Source: Methanomethylovorans sp041447285 (GTDB taxonomy: Archaea > Halobacteriota > Methanosarcinia > Methanosarcinales > Methanosarcinaceae). From it: a stretch of DNA of 64,000 nucleotides. The stretch is from assembly GCF_041447285.1 (NCBI RefSeq), contig NZ_JBGMEB010000025.1, positions 1 through 64,000 of the forward strand. The letters are read 5' to 3'. The notes beneath the pieces were generated by a model that saw nothing but the letters and a program-made list of their open reading frames with translations, was not told the origin of the DNA and did not search any database. Shown here in pieces: positions 34,077-42,530 of the stretch. Made by a program: the position numbers and the translations under genes. Within the stretch, counting starts at the first letter, position 1; every line of letters begins with the position of its first letter.

Positions 34077-34230
34077 TTGAAGGTAAACACAAGCTTAATT
34101 TTTCAAGGATATTGGCTTTTTCAGATCATATTCTATAGATTATCAGCGTTCATAGCGAATTTTGGTCTCGCTTAGGTAAACACATTACCTAAAATTCTTC
34201 GAGAAAAATGCGATACCAGAATGAGAAGGA
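34077..34230 (+). pseudogene. Decayed 5' fragment of alaS
   Basis: Not a coding gene now: it has stops, no proper start and about 80 bases missing. It aligns with 34948-35185 of the intact alaS. Clear shared stretches are TTTTTCAAGGAT (here about 34099-34110; also in alaS) followed by a similar GGCTTTTTCAGA / GGTTTTGTCAGA, and ATACCAGAATG (about 34213-34223) near the other end. It is the remnant left by tandem duplication of the ORF91-alaS divergent pair. The rest of 33945-34420 holds the duplicated upstream region and AT-rich sequence without a gene. Confidence 0.75.
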
Positions 34231-34420
34231 TAATTGGTGAGTTCACTGGCACAAATTATCTTTATAAAAAGGTTTGTCGTTTTTAATAATATATCTATAT
34301 TTTATATAATTTACTAATCTGCAGATATGGATAAATGGCAACAGATCTACAGTAATGCGTAAATGTCGTTTGTCAATGGAACTCAATAAATCTCCGGTTA
34401 TATGACCCGGAAATTAATAT

Positions 34421-34696
34421 TTATTTTGACCAGTCTTCTTCCATTACTGTTTTATTTCTCAGAGTTTCTATGCTCTTTGGTGTGCAGATGGTTTCAACGA
34501 ACTGTCCACCATTAACCTGGTAGGAAAAATCTGTCTCAGAACCACAATTCTCTTCTTCATCTGGAATTATACTGTCACCTAGGTATACGTGTAAACTACC
34601 GTTGCCGTCCATAAACACGGAAGGTCTTACTCCGGCATTATCATATTCTTCCACTATTCCTCTAAAAACCAATGACATGTATCTTTTTGCTTCCAT
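34421..34696 (-). CDS. ORF91b, uncharacterised acidic protein (duplicated pair)
   Basis: Second 91-residue copy, with the same N-terminus (MEAKRYMSLVFRGIVEEYDN) and the same conserved core FMDGNGSLH, FSYQVNGGQFVET and CTPKSIET as ORF91a. It is divergent from the intact alaS, 247 bases away. Function unknown; acidic, soluble, no membrane segment. Confidence 0.72.
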   Translation of the reverse strand: MEAKRYMSLVFRGIVEEYDNAGVRPSVFMDGNGSLHVYLGDSIIPDEEENCGSETDFSYQVNGGQFVETICTPKSIETLRNKTVMEEDWSK

Positions 34697-34943
34697 TAGT
34701 CATCACTACACACGCATACTCATGTTCGCACACTTAAACTTGATGTCCATGTTTCACATTTTATGTTCATACAGATTCCTGATATGTGCACGCAATGTCT
34801 TTAGTAACGTATTCTTCTTTAAATCTAATTGGTTTGTTCTGCAAACTAATACATGAACTAAAAAGTGTCATAAGAAATGTTTTTAAGCCTTGAAAGATAG
34901 GTGATATGATTAAAACGCGTTTCAATTATCAGATGGTACTATT

Positions 34944-37718
34944 ATGCTTGAAGATGAATATCAACTTGATTTTTTCAAGGATAACGGTTTTGTCAGAAAA
35001 CAGTGTCCTAAATGTGGCAAATTCTTCTGGACCCGTGACCTTGAAAGGGTTACATGCGGCGATGCACCATGTGATCCCTATTCTTTTATAGGCAATCCGG
35101 TGTTCAAAAAGAGTTTCGATCTTGCCGAGATGAGGGAATATTACCTCAAGTTCTTTGAGGAAAGAGACCATACCAGAATGGGCAGATATCCTGTAGTAGC
35201 CCGCTGGAGAGATGATATATACCTTACCATAGCCTCTATAGCTGATTTTCAGCCATTCGTTACATCGGGTGAGGTTGCTCCTCCACACAATCCTCTTACG
35301 ATATCTCAACCATGTATCAGGCTTTCTGACCTTGATGCAGTAGGCAGAAGTGGCCGACATCTTACGACTTTTGAGATGATGGCTCATCATGCATTCAACA
35401 AGCCAAACGCTGAGATCTATTGGAAAGATCGGACTGTGGGGCTTTGTGATGAACTGCTGAATTCTCTGGGTGTTGACCCCATGGCAGTAACCTATAAAGA
35501 AGAGCCGTGGGCAGGAGGTGGAAACGCTGGCCCATGTGTGGAAACACTGGTAGGTGGACTGGAAGTTGCCACTCTGGTTTTCATGAATCTGGAACAGGTA
35601 AAAGATGGGCCCATTGAAATAAAAGGTGAGATGTACCGCAAGATGGACAATTATATCGTGGACACAGGTTACGGCCTTGAGCGTTTCGTCTGGGCTTCCA
35701 AGGGTTCACCGACTATTTACGATGCGGTTTTCCCCAACATCGTTAATGAGCTCATGAACCTTGCTGGCATAGAACATGAGCTTGCAAATCCTGAATATGC
35801 AAATATCCTTGCCCAGAATGCAAGGCTTGCAGGTCTTATGGATGTAAGCGAGAAGGCAAACCTTCTGGAATTGCGCAAGCAGGTAGCTTCCAGTATAGGT
35901 ACAACTGCTGAAAAGCTTTCAGCTATTATGGAACCTGTGGAAACAGTATATGCTATCACTGACCACAGCAGATGCCTTACTTTTATGCTTGGTGATGGCA
36001 TTATTCCATCAAATGTGAAAGCTGGCTACTTGGCAAGGCTTGTGCTTAGAAGGACACTTCGCATGATGAAGGATCTGAATATATCCATTCCTCTCAGTGA
36101 GATCATACAAATGCATATGAAGAACCTGCCGGAATACCCTGAGTTCGCTGAAAGGTTCGAAGTGATTGAGGATATCATCCGCCATGAAGAGATAAAATTC
36201 CAGGAAACACTGGAAAGAGGAAGGAGGATGATCAGTAAGTCTGCCAAGCATTACAAGCAGACAGGGGAAAAAATGCCTCTTGAGAAGATCATAGAGATGT
36301 ATGATACTCATGGTATCCCACCTGAAATATCTAAAGAGGTTGCCATCGAAGAAGGTGTCAAAGTAGACCTTCCCGATAATTTCTATTCCCTTGTGGCAGG
36401 AAGACACAGCAAAGCAGAGGAAAAAGAAGAAAAGGTATTCCCTCATGCAGATCACGTATCCCGTCTTCCTCCTACTAAGAGGTTATTCTACGATGAACCC
36501 AATAGGATGGAGTTTGAAGCTGTAGTACTTGATATATTCGACAATTATATTGTATGTGATAGCACTCTTTTCTATCCGGAGGGTGGCGGACAGCCCGCTG
36601 ACCATGGTACCTTCTCTCTTGAAGATGTAACTCTGAAAGTAGTGGATGTCCAGATCGTAAAAGGTGTGGTATTGCACCGGATAGACGCTATGGAGAATGA
36701 GCTGCATCTGCGCAAGGGTGATATTGTGACAGGCCGGGTTAATAAGGACCGCCGCATGGCACATGCATGCCATCACACAGCTACTCATATTGTCAATGAT
36801 GCTGCTAGGAAGGTACTTGGTGATCATATATGGCAGGCTGGTGCACAGAAGACGGAGACCAGGGCGCGTCTTGATATTACTCACTACAAGCGTATTACAA
36901 AAGAGCAGCTTAACCAGATAGAGCTTCTGGCCAATAAGACCGTCATGGAAAACCAGAGAGTTACTGCCGAATGGATGGAACGGAACCAGGCTGAGCAAAA
37001 GTATGGTTTTGGTCTTTACCAGGGCGGTGTCCCAAAAGGTAATATGATCCGTGTGCTGAAAGTCGCTGATGATATCGAGGCATGTGCAGGTACCCACTGC
37101 ACAAATACAGGTCTTGTAGGACCCATAAAGGTGCTCAAAACCGAGCGTATCCAGGATGGTGTTGAGCGTATAGAGTATGCTGCAGGCATGGCGGCTGTCA
37201 GGGCTATGCAGGAAGCAGATTACTATCTCACCACTGCTTCAGATGCCCTGAGGGTGTTGCCAGAGCAGCTGCCAATAACGATTGATCGTTTCTTCGCCGA
37301 ATGGAAAGAGTTCAAGAAAGAGAATGTAAGGCTCAAGGAGGAGATGGCGCAGCTACGTGTGGTAAGGATGCTCAGCCAGGCTCAGGACCTTGGCGGGGTA
37401 AAACTTGTGGCACAGAGTGTGGACCATGCAGATACCGAGGAACTTGTGAAGATAGCAGGTGAGCTTGCCCAAGACGATGATGTTATGGCTCTGCTTATCA
37501 GTGACTTTGAAGGTGTCAAAGTAGTTGCTGCTGCTGGTAAAAAAGCTGTTGCTAAAGGCGCAGATGCCGGAAAGGTTGTACGTGAAATGTCCCGTATGGT
37601 AGGGGGCGGTGGCGGAGGACGTGCGGACATGGCCCGTGGTGGCGGTACTGATGCCTCAAAAGCAGCAGAAGCCATGGAAGCAGGCATATCTTTGGTAAAA
37701 GCCTCTTTGAATAAATGA
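34944..37718 (+). CDS. alaS: Alanyl-tRNA synthetase (archaeal type)
   Basis: Class II aminoacyl-tRNA synthetase of 924 residues. The archaeal N-terminal zinc-like region KQCPKCGKFFWTRD precedes the catalytic core (TSGEVAPPHNPLT, FEMMAHHAFN). The editing domain has ACHHTATHIVND and the zinc Cys/His in ACAGTHCTNTG. The C-terminal part ends with the Gly-rich motif VGGGGGGRADMARGG of the oligomerisation domain. Length is normal. A strong hairpin terminator follows, and a decayed copy of its 5' end lies 0.87 kb upstream. Confidence 0.95.
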   Translation: MLEDEYQLDFFKDNGFVRKQCPKCGKFFWTRDLERVTCGDAPCDPYSFIGNPVFKKSFDLAEMREYYLKFFEERDHTRMGRYPVVARWRDDIYLTIASIADFQPFVTSGEVAPPHNPLTISQPCIRLSDLDAVGRSGRHLTTFEMMAHHAFNKPNAEIYWKDRTVGLCDELLNSLGVDPMAVTYKEEPWAGGGNAGPCVETLVGGLEVATLVFMNLEQVKDGPIEIKGEMYRKMDNYIVDTGYGLERFVWASKGSPTIYDAVFPNIVNELMNLAGIEHELANPEYANILAQNARLAGLMDVSEKANLLELRKQVASSIGTTAEKLSAIMEPVETVYAITDHSRCLTFMLGDGIIPSNVKAGYLARLVLRRTLRMMKDLNISIPLSEIIQMHMKNLPEYPEFAERFEVIEDIIRHEEIKFQETLERGRRMISKSAKHYKQTGEKMPLEKIIEMYDTHGIPPEISKEVAIEEGVKVDLPDNFYSLVAGRHSKAEEKEEKVFPHADHVSRLPPTKRLFYDEPNRMEFEAVVLDIFDNYIVCDSTLFYPEGGGQPADHGTFSLEDVTLKVVDVQIVKGVVLHRIDAMENELHLRKGDIVTGRVNKDRRMAHACHHTATHIVNDAARKVLGDHIWQAGAQKTETRARLDITHYKRITKEQLNQIELLANKTVMENQRVTAEWMERNQAEQKYGFGLYQGGVPKGNMIRVLKVADDIEACAGTHCTNTGLVGPIKVLKTERIQDGVERIEYAAGMAAVRAMQEADYYLTTASDALRVLPEQLPITIDRFFAEWKEFKKENVRLKEEMAQLRVVRMLSQAQDLGGVKLVAQSVDHADTEELVKIAGELAQDDDVMALLISDFEGVKVVAAAGKKAVAKGADAGKVVREMSRMVGGGGGGRADMARGGGTDASKAAEAMEAGISLVKASLNK

Positions 37719-37738
37719 TCGCTACAGTTGAATAATGC

Positions 37739-37767
37739 GGTGGTAGATTATTTCTATCACCTTTTTT
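37739..37767 (+). terminator. Hairpin plus T-run after alaS
   Basis: GGTGGTAGA (37739-37747) pairs with TCTATCACC (37753-37761), with one G-T pair and a 5-nt loop, and is followed by six T. It looks like a factor-independent terminator for alaS, overlapping the end of the convergent histidine kinase gene. Confidence 0.7.
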
Positions 37768-39570
37768 CTATACACTTTTTCTGGAAAATCCATTTAAAGT
37801 AAAGAAGAAAGTACTTCCTTTGTTTTTCTCACTCTCTGCCCATATTCTTCCCCCGTGACGCTCAATGATGCTTTTAGCAATGGTAAGGCCAAGGCCATTT
37901 CCATTGTATCTTCTTTTAGTACCGGAATCTACCTGATAGAAGCGGTCGAATATTCTTGTGAGTTCTTCTGGTGGTATACCTATTCCTCTATCCACAACTT
38001 TTACAGTTATGACATTCTCCAAGCATGCTGCCTCTACAATTACATCCTCGCCAGGGCTGTTGAACTTTACAGCATTGTCTAAAATCTTAGTTATTGCATA
38101 ACACAGTTTTTCAGGATCAGCTTTGACGTATATTTCCTTTCGTGTTTGATTTATCACATGAATATTGATCTCTGATGTTTTAGATCGCACTTTTCCAATT
38201 GCTTTCTCAATGACGTCATATAAATATATGCTATTATAAACAATCGACTTTGCGTCTTCTTCGTCCTTGGCAACTTCCAGAAGGTCTTCTATCATCCATT
38301 CCTGCCGTTTCAAGGCTTCAAGTGATCTCTGGAGATACTCGCTCCGCTTTTCTTTATTTTCTTCTTCATACGCTATTTCTATGAATCCTTTTACTATTGT
38401 CAAGGGTGTCCGCAGTTCGTGAGATATATTTGAAATTATATTGTTTTTCATTTCGTCAACAATTGTAAGCTCAGAAATGTCTTTGATCAAAAATACAAGT
38501 TTATTTCTGTCATTGAGGTCAATATGTGCATGCCTGATCATAACTTGCTTCTTTGTTCCATTTCTTAAGACCAGATCTGTTTCAGGCTGGTTACTGCAGT
38601 GATTGTGAACATTTGTCTTTTTCAGTTGCCAGGATAATTCATTACATGAAAAAATGAACTGCTCTATTTGTTTTCCAATTATTTCTTCTTCTGCAAATCC
38701 AGTGAGGCTCAAAAAATGTTCATTTGCATATTCTACACATCCACTTTCATCTGTGATGAAAATGGCTTCGTTGCTTACGGATGTTATCACATCCAGGTAA
38801 TCCTGGGTTTCCAGCACCTTTTCGGACATCTTTTGGAGTTCATGGACAAGATATTGCATTTTTGTTCCGATCTCAATGAAGATGCCAGAAAATTCGGATG
38901 ATTTTTCTTTTTTCCTCATTTCCTCTAAGTAATTGAAGTTCCCTTTGCTTAATTCATCAAGTCCTTTGTTAAAAGAATAAATTGGTCCGAAAAAGACCGT
39001 TTTTATAACATAAAATGTCAAAGAAATAGTCATTATCAGAGTTAATATGTAACTTAGTAATATGCGGGGGGAATCAATTACATATCCCAAAAAATCACTT
39101 TCCTGGAGTCCAATATGTATCGTTCCCAGGGTGCCCTCTTTTATAGGCATTGTTATCTCATAGTTTTTGTAATTTGGTTGCAGGCTTACAAAAGAAAGAC
39201 GGGAACTACCTACATTTTTCAGAAGGATTTTTTTTTCGTTGGATTTTGTCCATGCAACTGTGTTTCCACTGACATCTGTAACATAAATATAATCAATTTT
39301 GTTCTCATTCAACAAGATGATTTCAATTATACTTTGTATCTCATTTGTATCGTTTGTTAAAAATAAACGGGTGAACTCTTCCTCCATAACCTCCGCTATG
39401 TCTAGAACACTATCTTTTGTTTGTTTTTCCATGGAATATTTCTGGATGTTATAAGATACTGTGACCAAAGTTCCTATTAAAAATATGATGCCAACCAGTA
39501 CTAAAAATCGATTTGCAATGATCTGCGCATATGGTTCACAATTTTCGGGGCCACTTTTCTTGCCGGACAT
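37768..39570 (-). CDS. Membrane sensor histidine kinase with PAS domain
   Basis: 600-residue kinase. Two membrane helices at about 21-40 and 170-192 enclose an extracytoplasmic sensor loop of about 125 residues; then comes a HAMP-like linker, a PAS domain (about 258-370; EAIFITDESGCVEYANEHF), the phospho-acceptor H384 in NISHELRTPLTIVKG, and the ATP-binding domain with DNAVKFN, VDRGIGIPPEEL, IFDRFYQV and GNGLGLTIAKS. It ends in TAG. It is divergent from two response regulators, its likely targets. The signal is unknown; the archaellum operon 3 kb away suggests but does not show a link with motility. Confidence 0.93.
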   Translation of the reverse strand: MSGKKSGPENCEPYAQIIANRFLVLVGIIFLIGTLVTVSYNIQKYSMEKQTKDSVLDIAEVMEEEFTRLFLTNDTNEIQSIIEIILLNENKIDYIYVTDVSGNTVAWTKSNEKKILLKNVGSSRLSFVSLQPNYKNYEITMPIKEGTLGTIHIGLQESDFLGYVIDSPRILLSYILTLIMTISLTFYVIKTVFFGPIYSFNKGLDELSKGNFNYLEEMRKKEKSSEFSGIFIEIGTKMQYLVHELQKMSEKVLETQDYLDVITSVSNEAIFITDESGCVEYANEHFLSLTGFAEEEIIGKQIEQFIFSCNELSWQLKKTNVHNHCSNQPETDLVLRNGTKKQVMIRHAHIDLNDRNKLVFLIKDISELTIVDEMKNNIISNISHELRTPLTIVKGFIEIAYEEENKEKRSEYLQRSLEALKRQEWMIEDLLEVAKDEEDAKSIVYNSIYLYDVIEKAIGKVRSKTSEINIHVINQTRKEIYVKADPEKLCYAITKILDNAVKFNSPGEDVIVEAACLENVITVKVVDRGIGIPPEELTRIFDRFYQVDSGTKRRYNGNGLGLTIAKSIIERHGGRIWAESEKNKGSTFFFTLNGFSRKSV

Positions 39571-39754
39571 TTATGATACACAATTCACTACTTATGAACC
39601 TCAGTATACCTTAGGTATCACTGATCCTATCTTTTGTATTGTTTTGCCCTAAATCTCAGCTTTCACTGAAAAGTATACTTTAAATTATATTCATAGTTTA
39701 TATTTTTAATGCTAATATTTTTTTGTGTAACTATATCGAGTACCAAAGTTTAAT

Positions 39755-40858
39755 ATGAGAACAGAACAGATAATTGCTAATATATTATACAAGGTAAATA
39801 TGATGAATGTAGATGAGACACACGAAATAATTCATGTCTTCAAAGATGGCCTCAGGTCAAAAACTGTTCTTTTTCTTGCTCCTGTAGATGTTGCAGTAGG
39901 ACGTGTTGTTTATTTTTATGTATCTGATCTGCTGCAAAGCGATCCTCAACAAAAAGTGGTCTGGCTTTGCCTGAAAGTACCCAAAGATAAAGTGCTGGCG
40001 CAGTTCCAGGAATATAAATATTATTTTGATCCCGAGCGCATCATGTTCATTGACTTACTTTCTGCTGGAAAAGAACCATCAGATGGTGTTCTCTATTTCT
40101 CTTCTACATCCGATCATACAAAAATAGCCTCTCATATCGTGCAGCTCTTTGAAAAGTTTCCCGGTTCTCTGTTAGTTATCGATAGCATGACAGTGCTAGG
40201 CACTGATAACATGCAAGTTGTGGAAACCTTCATTAATTTCGTTCGCTCAAAAGTTTCAGAAAAAAATGGTTCTATAATTGCCATATTAGGAAAGGATACT
40301 CTCAAAGCCGAATCAGAAGCACTTATTAAGTCCTTCTTTGAAATAATTGTTGAACTCACAAGTATAGGCGAAATCCATGCAGATATAGGAATGCAAACTC
40401 TTGATGCAAGGTTCCATGTTGAAGATGGCAAACTATCTTTCGAATACATACAGAAGAAATTAAAGAGAGGCCGTCTTAAGATCCTAATTGTCGATGATGA
40501 ACCGGATATACCAGATCTTCTGCAGCTTTCGCTTGCAAGTCAACCTTATGATTTTGTAGTTGCATATAATGGGCAGCAAGCCATCGAAACCACATTGAAG
40601 GAGCGGCCCGATCTGATACTTCTTGACATAATGATGCCCGATATGGATGGATACGAGGTGGTAGAACACCTTAAGCAGAGCCCTACAGCGGCTACTATTC
40701 CAGTGATAATGATCTCTGCCAAGACTGCTGTAGAGGATAAGGTGCGCGGCATGGAACTGGGCATTGATGATTATATTGCCAAACCTTTTGATAAGCGTGA
40801 GGTCAATGCCAGGATCCGAATGGTCATGCGTCGATATGGCTGGGTTGAAGAAGAGTGA
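39755..40858 (+). CDS. KaiC-like/RecA-fold domain fused to a response-regulator receiver
   Basis: Two-part protein of 367 residues. Residues 1-235 follow the layout of a KaiC/RecA-like ATPase (FLAPVDVAVGRVVYFYVSDLL, then the Walker B-like SLLVIDSMTVLG) but without the GxxxxGKT P-loop, so it is probably not an ATPase. Residues 245-365 are a receiver domain with the acidic pair in LIVDDEPD, the phospho-acceptor Asp in LILLDIMMPDMDG, the Ser/Thr in MISAKT and the Lys in IAKPFD. No DNA-binding output domain is present; output is likely protein-protein. Upstream AT-rich GTTTATAT (about 39696-39703) may be its TATA box. Confidence 0.85.
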   Translation: MRTEQIIANILYKVNMMNVDETHEIIHVFKDGLRSKTVLFLAPVDVAVGRVVYFYVSDLLQSDPQQKVVWLCLKVPKDKVLAQFQEYKYYFDPERIMFIDLLSAGKEPSDGVLYFSSTSDHTKIASHIVQLFEKFPGSLLVIDSMTVLGTDNMQVVETFINFVRSKVSEKNGSIIAILGKDTLKAESEALIKSFFEIIVELTSIGEIHADIGMQTLDARFHVEDGKLSFEYIQKKLKRGRLKILIVDDEPDIPDLLQLSLASQPYDFVVAYNGQQAIETTLKERPDLILLDIMMPDMDGYEVVEHLKQSPTAATIPVIMISAKTAVEDKVRGMELGIDDYIAKPFDKREVNARIRMVMRRYGWVEEE

Positions 40859-40942
40859 TCAAGGCAAAGTTTTATATTTTGTTAAAATGCATAAACACAT
40901 TGTTAAAACATTGATGCTCTTCAATTTTCCGGAGCCATTTGG

Positions 40943-41326
40943 ATGTGTCCTAAAGTAATGGTAGTAGATGATGAGCCAGACACTATTGATCTGTTAAAGC
41001 TGGTATTAGGATATGAGAATATCGATGTTGTAGGGGCTCATAGCGGTATTGAATGCTTGGAACATATGGATACAGTCGAACCTGATGCTATTCTGCTTGA
41101 TTTGATGATGCCTGAAATGAATGGTTGGGAAACCTTTCATAAAATAAAGGAAAAAGATCCTCAAATTCCTGTAGCAATAATTACGGTCAAAAATCAGGAA
41201 TTTGACAAAATGCGTGGTATTCATGTTTTAAAAGCAGATGATTACATTACAAAACCATTTAACAGGAAAGATCTGGTGGAACGGATTCATCGCCTCATTT
41301 CTTTGAAAAACAAAGCGACCAAATAA
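40943..41326 (+). CDS. Single-domain response regulator (CheY-like)
   Basis: Receiver-only protein of 127 residues. D9-D10 (VMVVDDEPD), phospho-acceptor D53 (ILLDLMMPEMNG), Thr in AIITVK and Lys in YITKPFN are in place. It follows the KaiC-like receiver protein by 84 bases on the same strand, so both are likely targets of the divergent histidine kinase, perhaps as a relay. Confidence 0.9.
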   Translation: MCPKVMVVDDEPDTIDLLKLVLGYENIDVVGAHSGIECLEHMDTVEPDAILLDLMMPEMNGWETFHKIKEKDPQIPVAIITVKNQEFDKMRGIHVLKADDYITKPFNRKDLVERIHRLISLKNKATK

Positions 41327-41340
41327 AAAAGTGAATTTAA

Positions 41341-42474
41341 TTATATCTTTTCGCAGATATAAGAAGTTCTGCCTTTGGCAAAAAGAATGACCTTTCTATC
41401 CCCTTTAAGGTTCATTTCCAGCCTATTACGAATGTCCCAGTATTGAGCAGGGTCTATTTCTGTCCGAAGCAGTACTTTGCCATATCCTCTCTTTTTTAGT
41501 TCTTTGTTGATTTTCTCAGGTACAAACTCTGCATTGAACACTACCTTATACGTGTTTTTTATCATAGGATGTTCCACAGCTTTATCTGATGTAAGCATCA
41601 ACCGTTTGTCATCCATCCTGAATAGTTCTACATTTTGATTTCGCATTTGTGAAACCAGCTCTGGAAGCAATTCAGCTTTTATCAGGGCTGGATCTGGTTC
41701 ATACAGGTATTTTCCCGGCTTGTATACACTGTTCATCTCAATTTCGCCGAGATTTTCTTTTGTACACAATTTCACTGCTCCCGGCAAGGACACTGCAGAT
41801 CTGCTGCAAGTTTTTAGATCTCCAAAATACAGGTCCAACCTGTTTAGTTCTCCATTAAGAGACAAATATTCCAGTTCACAGTCAAAAGGTATTCTTTCAG
41901 GGGGCAGCTGTGGAGGTGCTTCAAAAACGAAATTGCTTGATTTTTTGGAATAAGCTTCCAATACATCGGGTATGTGTGGAGTTAGATTATCTATGTCTCG
42001 TTCTTTTTCTTCTGCCGCTCTGGCAGGGTCAGAAAATACAATATCAACTTCAGGGATTTGTGCAATCACATCTGGAGAGATTGCATCCCCACAGATGAAC
42101 TCTACATTATCAAGGCCGAAGAGTTTACAGTTCTTCCTGGCAAGATCAAGCTTAGCAGGATTAATTTCAATTGCATAGACTGTTTCGCACTCCTTTGCAA
42201 AATATACTGTCTGCCCTCCAATGCCGCAGCTTATGTCTGCAAGACTGGAGCATTTAAGCCTCTTTGCCCTATATGCGGCCGCTGGCCAAGGTGTTGCAAA
42301 CCGCAGTCCATTTTCATCAGAATATAACTGCTTTTCAAAATTCTTTTTTTTAGTCACCTGGATCAAATCACTAAGGTGTGTCAATAGATTTAAACCGATC
42401 TGTCTGAAGTGCGGTGAAATGTAGTATTTAGGTACAATATTATTATATAATATAGGATATATACATCTCTCCAC
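41341..42474 (-). CDS. Class I SAM-dependent methyltransferase with THUMP-like domain
   Basis: 377-residue protein with a Rossmann SAM-binding core at about residues 80-190 (LADISCGIGGQTVYFA as motif I, YAIEINPAKLDLAR as motif II, VFSDPARA as motif IV) and a C-terminal THUMP-like region, suggesting RNA as substrate. It starts at GTG 42474, with no internal ATG before the core; this places its start on top of AT-rich promoter-like DNA of the divergent archaellum operon, so the true start may be further in. It is convergent with the CheY-like gene. Confidence 0.8.
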   Translation of the reverse strand: MERCIYPILYNNIVPKYYISPHFRQIGLNLLTHLSDLIQVTKKKNFEKQLYSDENGLRFATPWPAAAYRAKRLKCSSLADISCGIGGQTVYFAKECETVYAIEINPAKLDLARKNCKLFGLDNVEFICGDAISPDVIAQIPEVDIVFSDPARAAEEKERDIDNLTPHIPDVLEAYSKKSSNFVFEAPPQLPPERIPFDCELEYLSLNGELNRLDLYFGDLKTCSRSAVSLPGAVKLCTKENLGEIEMNSVYKPGKYLYEPDPALIKAELLPELVSQMRNQNVELFRMDDKRLMLTSDKAVEHPMIKNTYKVVFNAEFVPEKINKELKKRGYGKVLLRTEIDPAQYWDIRNRLEMNLKGDRKVILFAKGRTSYICEKI

Positions 42475-42530
42475 TATAGTAATCCTGATTAGTATAAGAA
42501 TACAAATTCAAGCAAACTAAAAGGTCTATA

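Larger units (their letters stand above)
33615..34230. repeat. Left copy of a tandem duplication (ORF91a plus decayed alaS 5' end)
   Basis: This block matches 34366-35185: the stretch after the ORF91 stop, ORF91 itself, its upstream region (for example GTGTCTTTAGCAATG against AATGTCTTTAGTAACG) and the 5' part of alaS. Corresponding points are 752 bases apart in ORF91 and 871 bases apart at the alaS start, so one copy has gained or lost sequence between them. Confidence 0.8.

Noticed and set aside
34172..34192. Inverted repeat TTAGGTAA / TTACCTAA with 5-nt spacer as a possible operator of ORF91a
   Set aside because: It lies inside the decayed alaS fragment and probably arose by chance from mutated coding sequence.
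36483..37097. Long minus-strand frame opposite alaS (204 codons)
   Set aside because: Antisense shadow of a conserved gene, with no family-like sequence.
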